DNA of 8,459 nucleotides from JBAROU01 sp049642385 (GTDB lineage Bacteria > Chloroflexota > Dehalococcoidia > DSTF01 > RBG-16-68-14), in the NCBI GenBank assembly GCA_049642385.1, contig JBAROU010000144.1, forward strand, positions 1 to 8,459, read 5' to 3'. Numbering within the stretch: the first letter of the stretch is position 1; every line of letters begins with the position of its first letter. Both the position numbers and the translations under genes were made by a program. Of this stretch, positions 5,466-8,459 are shown piece after piece. Under the pieces are notes generated by a model. It was not told the origin of the DNA, did not search any database, and saw only the letters and a program-made list of their open reading frames with translations.

Positions 5466-6809
5466 CTAGTCCTCATCCTCAAACAGGCGGCGCTGGTGGT
5501 GCTGGCGCAGCTTGGAAAGCGCCTGCGCCTCGATCTGGCGGGCGCGTTCGCGCGTCACGCCCAACGCGTTGCCCACGACGTCGAGTGTACGCGCGCGACC
5601 GTCCGTGATCCCGAAACGCAGCTCAATCACTTTGCGCTCGCGCGGTGTCAGCACGCTGAGTGCATCCCTGACGCGTTCGCGCAGGAGTTCGCGCGTCGCC
5701 TCCTCCTCGGGTGAAGGCGAGAGGAAGTCTTCGAGCAGGCTGCCCAGCGTGCTCTCCTCCTCCTCGCCCACGGGCGTCTCGAGCGAGATGACCGACTGCC
5801 GTAGGGCACGTGCAGCTTCGCGCACCTTGTCCTGGCTCATACCCATGATGCGCGCAAGCTCGCTCACCTTCGGCTCGCGCCCAAAGTACTGGAACAGTCG
5901 CTCGCGCGCCTGCGTGTACTTCGAGATCAGCTCGTTGATGTGGATGGGCAGCCGGATCGTGCGCGCCTTGTCCGCGATCGCCCGCCCGACCGCCTGCCGG
6001 ATCCACCACGTCGCGTACGTGCTGAACCGGTAGCCCTTCCGGTACTCGAACTTCTCGACCGCGCGCATCAGGCCCGCGTTGCCTTCCTGAACCAGGTCCA
6101 TCAGGGGCAGACCCCGTGCCGCGTGCTTCTTCGCCACGCTAACAACGAGGCGCAGGTTCGCGTTCACCATGTGTTCCTCTGCGCGCTGCGCCTCCTCGCG
6201 GGCGCGACGAACGGCCGGCGTGAGCGTCTTGAGCAGAGGTATCAGCTTCTTGTTCCGCGGCGTCGCCCCTCGATCAACGAGCTTCAGCGCCTTCTCCAGC
6301 GCGATAGGTAGCTCCGGCCCGTAGATGCGCAGCCCGACGGCGATAGCGACGATCAGGTCGTGCGCTTGATTGATCGTGCGCTTGGAGAGCCGCTGGATGC
6401 GCCGCTCGAGTCGCGGCTCGACGCCTGATTGGATCGCCTCGTGCAGCTTGGGGCTTTCGAGCTCTTCCATGAGCGTGGCGCCCTTGGGCGGGTAGCCGCG
6501 AATGGTGCGAGGCTCCCGCATCCAGTCCATGCCCTCGGCCATCTCTCTGAGCAGGAGGAAGGTCAGTTCCTCAGGTGTGGGCGCATCGCCTGTTTCGGCG
6601 ATATAGATCTCGCTCAGCTGGGTGAGCAGGCGCCCGTGCTCGATCCTCTTGAAGAGGTCGACTTCCTCCTGGGGCGTGAGCAGCTTGAAGCGAGCGATCT
6701 CGTTGAGATACAGCTCGACGGAGTCCGGAAGCTCGACTTCCGGACGCTTCGTATCGGCTGCCGTCGCGACCTGGCTTGCGGTCGCAGCCGCTGCCCGGCG
6801 TTGGGCCAT
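5466..6809 (-). CDS. rpoD: RNA polymerase sigma factor, primary (RpoD/SigA) type
   Basis: Directs RNA polymerase to -10/-35 promoters. Numbered from the chosen start (447 residues): region 1.2 at about 29-59 (DSVELYLNEIARFKLLTPQ), a roughly 150-residue non-conserved helical insert at 60-210, region 2 at 211-290 (ANLRLVVSVAKK, DLVQEGNAGLM, FSTYATWWIRQAVGRAIAD), region 3 at 291-350, and region 4 at 380-437 with the recognition helix TRERARQIEAQAL. Recognisable region 1.1 is missing: only about 28 Ala-rich residues precede region 1.2. In region 2.4 the -12-contacting Gln is kept (Q272), but the E. coli Thr440 equivalent is Gly275. I chose ATG 6809 because AGGGAG sits 9 nt upstream of it; that site abuts the other candidate, ATG 6818 (450 residues). 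The gene sits between a zinc-ribbon gene and a transporter on the same strand. It could be the housekeeping factor or a group 2 paralogue. Confidence 0.93.
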   Translation of the reverse strand: MAQRRAAAATASQVATAADTKRPEVELPDSVELYLNEIARFKLLTPQEEVDLFKRIEHGRLLTQLSEIYIAETGDAPTPEELTFLLLREMAEGMDWMREPRTIRGYPPKGATLMEELESPKLHEAIQSGVEPRLERRIQRLSKRTINQAHDLIVAIAVGLRIYGPELPIALEKALKLVDRGATPRNKKLIPLLKTLTPAVRRAREEAQRAEEHMVNANLRLVVSVAKKHAARGLPLMDLVQEGNAGLMRAVEKFEYRKGYRFSTYATWWIRQAVGRAIADKARTIRLPIHINELISKYTQARERLFQYFGREPKVSELARIMGMSQDKVREAARALRQSVISLETPVGEEEESTLGSLLEDFLSPSPEEEATRELLRERVRDALSVLTPRERKVIELRFGITDGRARTLDVVGNALGVTRERARQIEAQALSKLRQHHQRRLFEDED

Positions 6810-6818
6810 CGTAGTCAT

Positions 6819-6824
6819 CTCCCT
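6819..6824 (-). promoter_or_regulatory. Shine-Dalgarno that selects the sigma start
   Basis: AGGGAG on the - strand directly touches the ATG at 6818, leaving no spacer. It is nine bases from the second in-frame ATG at 6809. The second start is therefore preferred, shortening the protein by three residues. Confidence 0.55.
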
Positions 6825-6850
6825 AACGTAGCGCTATGGGCACATCTGTG

Positions 6851-7048
6851 CTAAACGACATCCGGGCGGGGCCATTTCAGGTCGCAGCTCAAACAGCGGG
6901 CCTGCACAAGCGTCTCGCCGCGCCAGTAGCTCGTCGTGAAGAACTTCTGGCAGCGAGGGCATTGTTGGTCCCCAAGGCGAACCTGAGGCGTCTCAGAGCC
7001 GGCGCTTGCACCCTGCTGGTCTCCCTTATCACGCCGAACCCCTGACAT
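6851..7048 (-). CDS. Small zinc-ribbon protein
   Basis: A 65-residue protein with two knuckles, CPRC (C30-C33) and CLSC (C52-C55), separated by 18 residues. This is the four-cysteine spacing of a zinc ribbon, which usually binds one structural zinc and contacts nucleic acid or protein. Residues 1-28 are polar and probably flexible. A GGAGG Shine-Dalgarno five bases before the ATG supports real translation. It precedes the sigma gene by about 40 nt on the same strand, so the two are probably co-transcribed. A role in transcription is possible from context but not shown by sequence. I do not recognise a named family. Confidence 0.72.
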   Translation of the reverse strand: MSGVRRDKGDQQGASAGSETPQVRLGDQQCPRCQKFFTTSYWRGETLVQARCLSCDLKWPRPDVV

Positions 7049-7053
7049 TGGTG

Positions 7054-7058
7054 CCTCC
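7054..7058 (-). promoter_or_regulatory. Shine-Dalgarno of the zinc-ribbon gene
   Basis: GGAGG on the - strand lies five bases before the ATG ending at 7048. It is the main evidence that this short frame is a gene. Confidence 0.75.
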
Positions 7059-7065
7059 GCTATTG

Positions 7066-7094
7066 ATTTTACACCTGTTTCCGGTTCCCGTCGA
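7066..7094 (-). promoter_or_regulatory. Candidate promoter of the zinc-ribbon/sigma operon
   Basis: Read on the - strand, TCGACG (7094-7089, 4/6 to TTGACA) is followed after 17 bp by TAAAAT (7071-7066, 5/6 to TATAAT). Transcription would start near 7060, leaving a leader of about 12 nt that just includes the GGAGG site. The -35 is weak. Confidence 0.35.
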
Positions 7095-7110
7095 AGGGGT
7101 TAACATGACG

Positions 7111-7141
7111 AAACGATGTATCACTCGTTTTCAGATACGAT
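7111..7141. repeat. Operator-like palindrome cluster in a divergent intergenic region
   Basis: AAACGA (7111-7116) and TCGTTT (7125-7130) form a 6-8-6 palindrome. It overlaps a second inverted repeat, GTATC (7118-7122) with GATAC (7134-7138), which can extend as AT/AT if G7139 bulges. ACGAT also recurs directly at 7113 and 7137. The cluster lies upstream of both the - strand zinc-ribbon operon and the + strand flippase-like gene, a natural place for a shared regulator. The rest of 7049-7310 shows no gene. Confidence 0.4.
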
Positions 7142-7310
7142 TAAGCGCCAATTTCGGAGATAATCCGTCGTCCACATTTGTCGGCGGCAACTGGACACGC
7201 GGATGAGCCATTCACCTGAAGCTGGCGGTTTTCACCACGGGAGCGTCGCGGCGTCTCGCGGAGCAGTCGAGGCTACAGGCGCTTCGCTGTAAGATAGTGA
7301 CGATGCTTGC

Positions 7311-8366
7311 ATGACCTCGAACCAGACCGCGCTGAAGGTCGCCCGCTGGCTGGCGCGCTGGTCGCTGCGCGCCGTAGGGCCGGTCGTGCTGGTCATGCTG
7401 CTGGTCTTCGTCGTCGATTACGGCGAGCTACGGAAGATCGCCCGCGATCTGGACCTCCGTTGGGCGTTGGCGGCGGTCGCCATGGTGCAGGCGACGATCT
7501 TCTTCCGCACCACCCGCTGGATCGACCTCCACGAAACGTTCGGCCTGAGGCGTGCGTCTCTCAACTACCAGCTTCGCCTGACCTACGCCACGAACCTGGC
7601 GACGCTTGCGCTGCCACAGATCGTCAATCCTCTCTCGCGCCTCGTCCTGCTCGTCCAGGACGGCTACCCCACGCGTCGCTCGGCAGCCGCGTCCGTCGTC
7701 GAGAAGCTCTACGATTTCGCCTCATTCGTCGCGTTCGGGCTCATCGGAACGATCTATCTCGCATCGGAGTTCGGAGCGCTCGTCTGGTGGGCCGTCGCAG
7801 CGGCGATCGCCGGGCTAGCCGTGCTCGTCGCCATCTACGCGTTTCGTTCCCACCTCGACTCCCTCATCGCCGCATTCCTGCCCAGAGTGCCGGGCTTCCG
7901 TGACCTCGCAAATGGCGAGAGCAGCATGGGCGTCCTTCACGAGCTCTGGGCGACGCTCCGACCGCGCGTCGTGATACGCCTTTTCCTCGCCTCATTGATC
8001 ATCGCGCTGACCCAGGCGACGATGCTCTACCTCCTATCGCGATCGCTTGGCCTCGGTCTGTCGTACGTCTACATGGTCGCCGTGTGGGGCGTGATCGCCC
8101 TGACGATGCTCCTACCGATCTCGGTGAACGGCCTCGGCACGCGCGAAGCCGTGCTGATCGCAGCCTTCCACGCCGTCGACCGCTCGACGGACGCGGCGGT
8201 GGCGCTGGGACTCTTGATCCTGATCGTCTCCGCCATCGGCTCCGCGCCGGGCGCGATCGAGTGGCTGCGGCGCGCCTTCATGCCCAGCGCCTCGAACGCT
8301 GCGCCGGCTTCGCCGTCCGCCCCGGCGTCTGCGCTCCCCGCGCGCGGGGCGGATCCGCGAGAGTAA
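7311..8366 (+). CDS. Flippase-like integral membrane protein (LPG_synthase_TM / UPF0104 family)
   Basis: A 351-residue polytopic membrane protein with about eight hydrophobic segments (for example 22-36, 51-65, 133-150, 155-176, 223-242, 252-270 and 296-311). Two family hallmarks are visible: SAAASVVEKLYDF (124-136) and the re-entrant LPISVNGLGTREAVL (268-282). The family covers the membrane half of MprF, which flips lysyl-phosphatidylglycerol, and many stand-alone proteins such as YbhN or AglD-like ones proposed to move lipid-linked substrates. No catalytic lysyl-transfer domain is attached, so it is only the transport-like half. The C-terminal 28 residues are Ala/Pro/Ser-rich and probably disordered. 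ATG 7311 is the first start after an in-frame TAA at 7290. No Shine-Dalgarno precedes it, and a -10-like TAAGAT (7290-7295) could give a very short leader. The next gene begins 1 nt after its stop. Family confident; substrate unknown. Confidence 0.88.
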   Translation: MTSNQTALKVARWLARWSLRAVGPVVLVMLLVFVVDYGELRKIARDLDLRWALAAVAMVQATIFFRTTRWIDLHETFGLRRASLNYQLRLTYATNLATLALPQIVNPLSRLVLLVQDGYPTRRSAAASVVEKLYDFASFVAFGLIGTIYLASEFGALVWWAVAAAIAGLAVLVAIYAFRSHLDSLIAAFLPRVPGFRDLANGESSMGVLHELWATLRPRVVIRLFLASLIIALTQATMLYLLSRSLGLGLSYVYMVAVWGVIALTMLLPISVNGLGTREAVLIAAFHAVDRSTDAAVALGLLILIVSAIGSAPGAIEWLRRAFMPSASNAAPASPSAPASALPARGADPRE

Positions 8367-8367
8367 G

Positions 8368-8459
8368 ATGGAGGACCTCAACCAGCGACCGTCTCTGCCT
8401 GCGCGCGCCGCCGCGCTGCTCCGCCGCACGCCCGGCCCGCGCGAGCTGCTCAGCATGGC
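8368..8459 (+). CDS. Start of an unidentified gene, 3'-partial
   Basis: An ATG one base after the flippase-like stop opens a frame that stays open to the right edge (30 codons seen). It begins MEDLNQRPSLPARAAALL and is Arg/Ala/Leu-rich with no motif I can name. GAGAG at 8359-8363, four bases from the ATG, is a weak ribosome site. The 1-nt spacing suggests translational coupling with the flippase-like protein, so the product may act on the same lipid or glycan. A glycosyltransferase or methyltransferase would be a guess only. Confidence 0.6.
   Translation, partial: MEDLNQRPSLPARAAALLRRTPGPRELLSM

Noticed and set aside
8349..8358. Perfect 10-bp palindrome GCGGATCCGC near the end of the flippase-like gene.
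   Set aside because: It lies in coding sequence of a GC-rich low-complexity tail, where such palindromes are expected by chance; no partner copies were seen.
1..8459. Mobile elements, CRISPR arrays, toxin-antitoxin or defence genes.
   Set aside because: No transposase, integrase, spaced repeats, restriction or toxin motifs were found on either strand. The region reads as ordinary core and metabolic chromosome.

Overview
This is a GC-rich bacterial chromosomal segment carrying seven protein genes and part of an eighth. Coding dominates, Shine-Dalgarno sites are visible, and start codons are ATG or GTG. No transposase, phage, CRISPR, rRNA or tRNA signal was seen. The gene content and the G/C-ending codons would fit a high-GC Chloroflexota (Thermomicrobia-like) or Actinomycetota-type lineage. 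That placement is a guess from protein style, not a test.

Left part, + strand. The window opens inside a hypoxanthine phosphoribosyltransferase gene (hpt), whose frame runs off the left edge. A 400-base gene-free stretch follows. It holds a GC hairpin, a C-rich G-poor tract, a nested inverted repeat, three spaced TGTC[G/C]CA repeats and a near-consensus sigma-70 promoter (TTGACA, 16 bp, TATAGT). The predicted transcript begins with a 10-bp stem-loop and leads into a ferritin-like carboxylate-bridged diiron protein of unknown substrate. That gene ends at a strong terminator hairpin shared with the convergent operon.

Middle part, - strand (read right to left). Four genes follow closely: a 65-residue zinc-ribbon protein, a primary-type sigma factor, an MFS transporter of the GPH/MelB (MFS_2) type, and a long-chain acyl-CoA ligase-like AMP-binding protein. 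The gaps (about 40, 30 and 9 nt) suggest co-transcription. The transporter-ligase pair looks like a lipid or fatty-acid uptake-and-activation module. The ligase keeps its adenylate-binding motifs, but by eye alignment it has lost both the hinge Asp and the A10 catalytic Lys of its mobile C-terminal domain. The transporter stop codon is in frame with the ligase, four codons upstream of its start.

Right part, + strand. A divergent intergenic region of 262 bases carries an operator-like palindrome cluster. After it lies a polytopic flippase-like membrane protein (LPG_synthase_TM/UPF0104 family), followed after 1 nt by the start of an unidentified gene cut by the window edge.

The best leads for something undescribed are the ligase with altered C-terminal catalytic residues next to an MFSD2A/MelB-like carrier, the regulated orphan diiron protein, and the zinc-ribbon/sigma pair.
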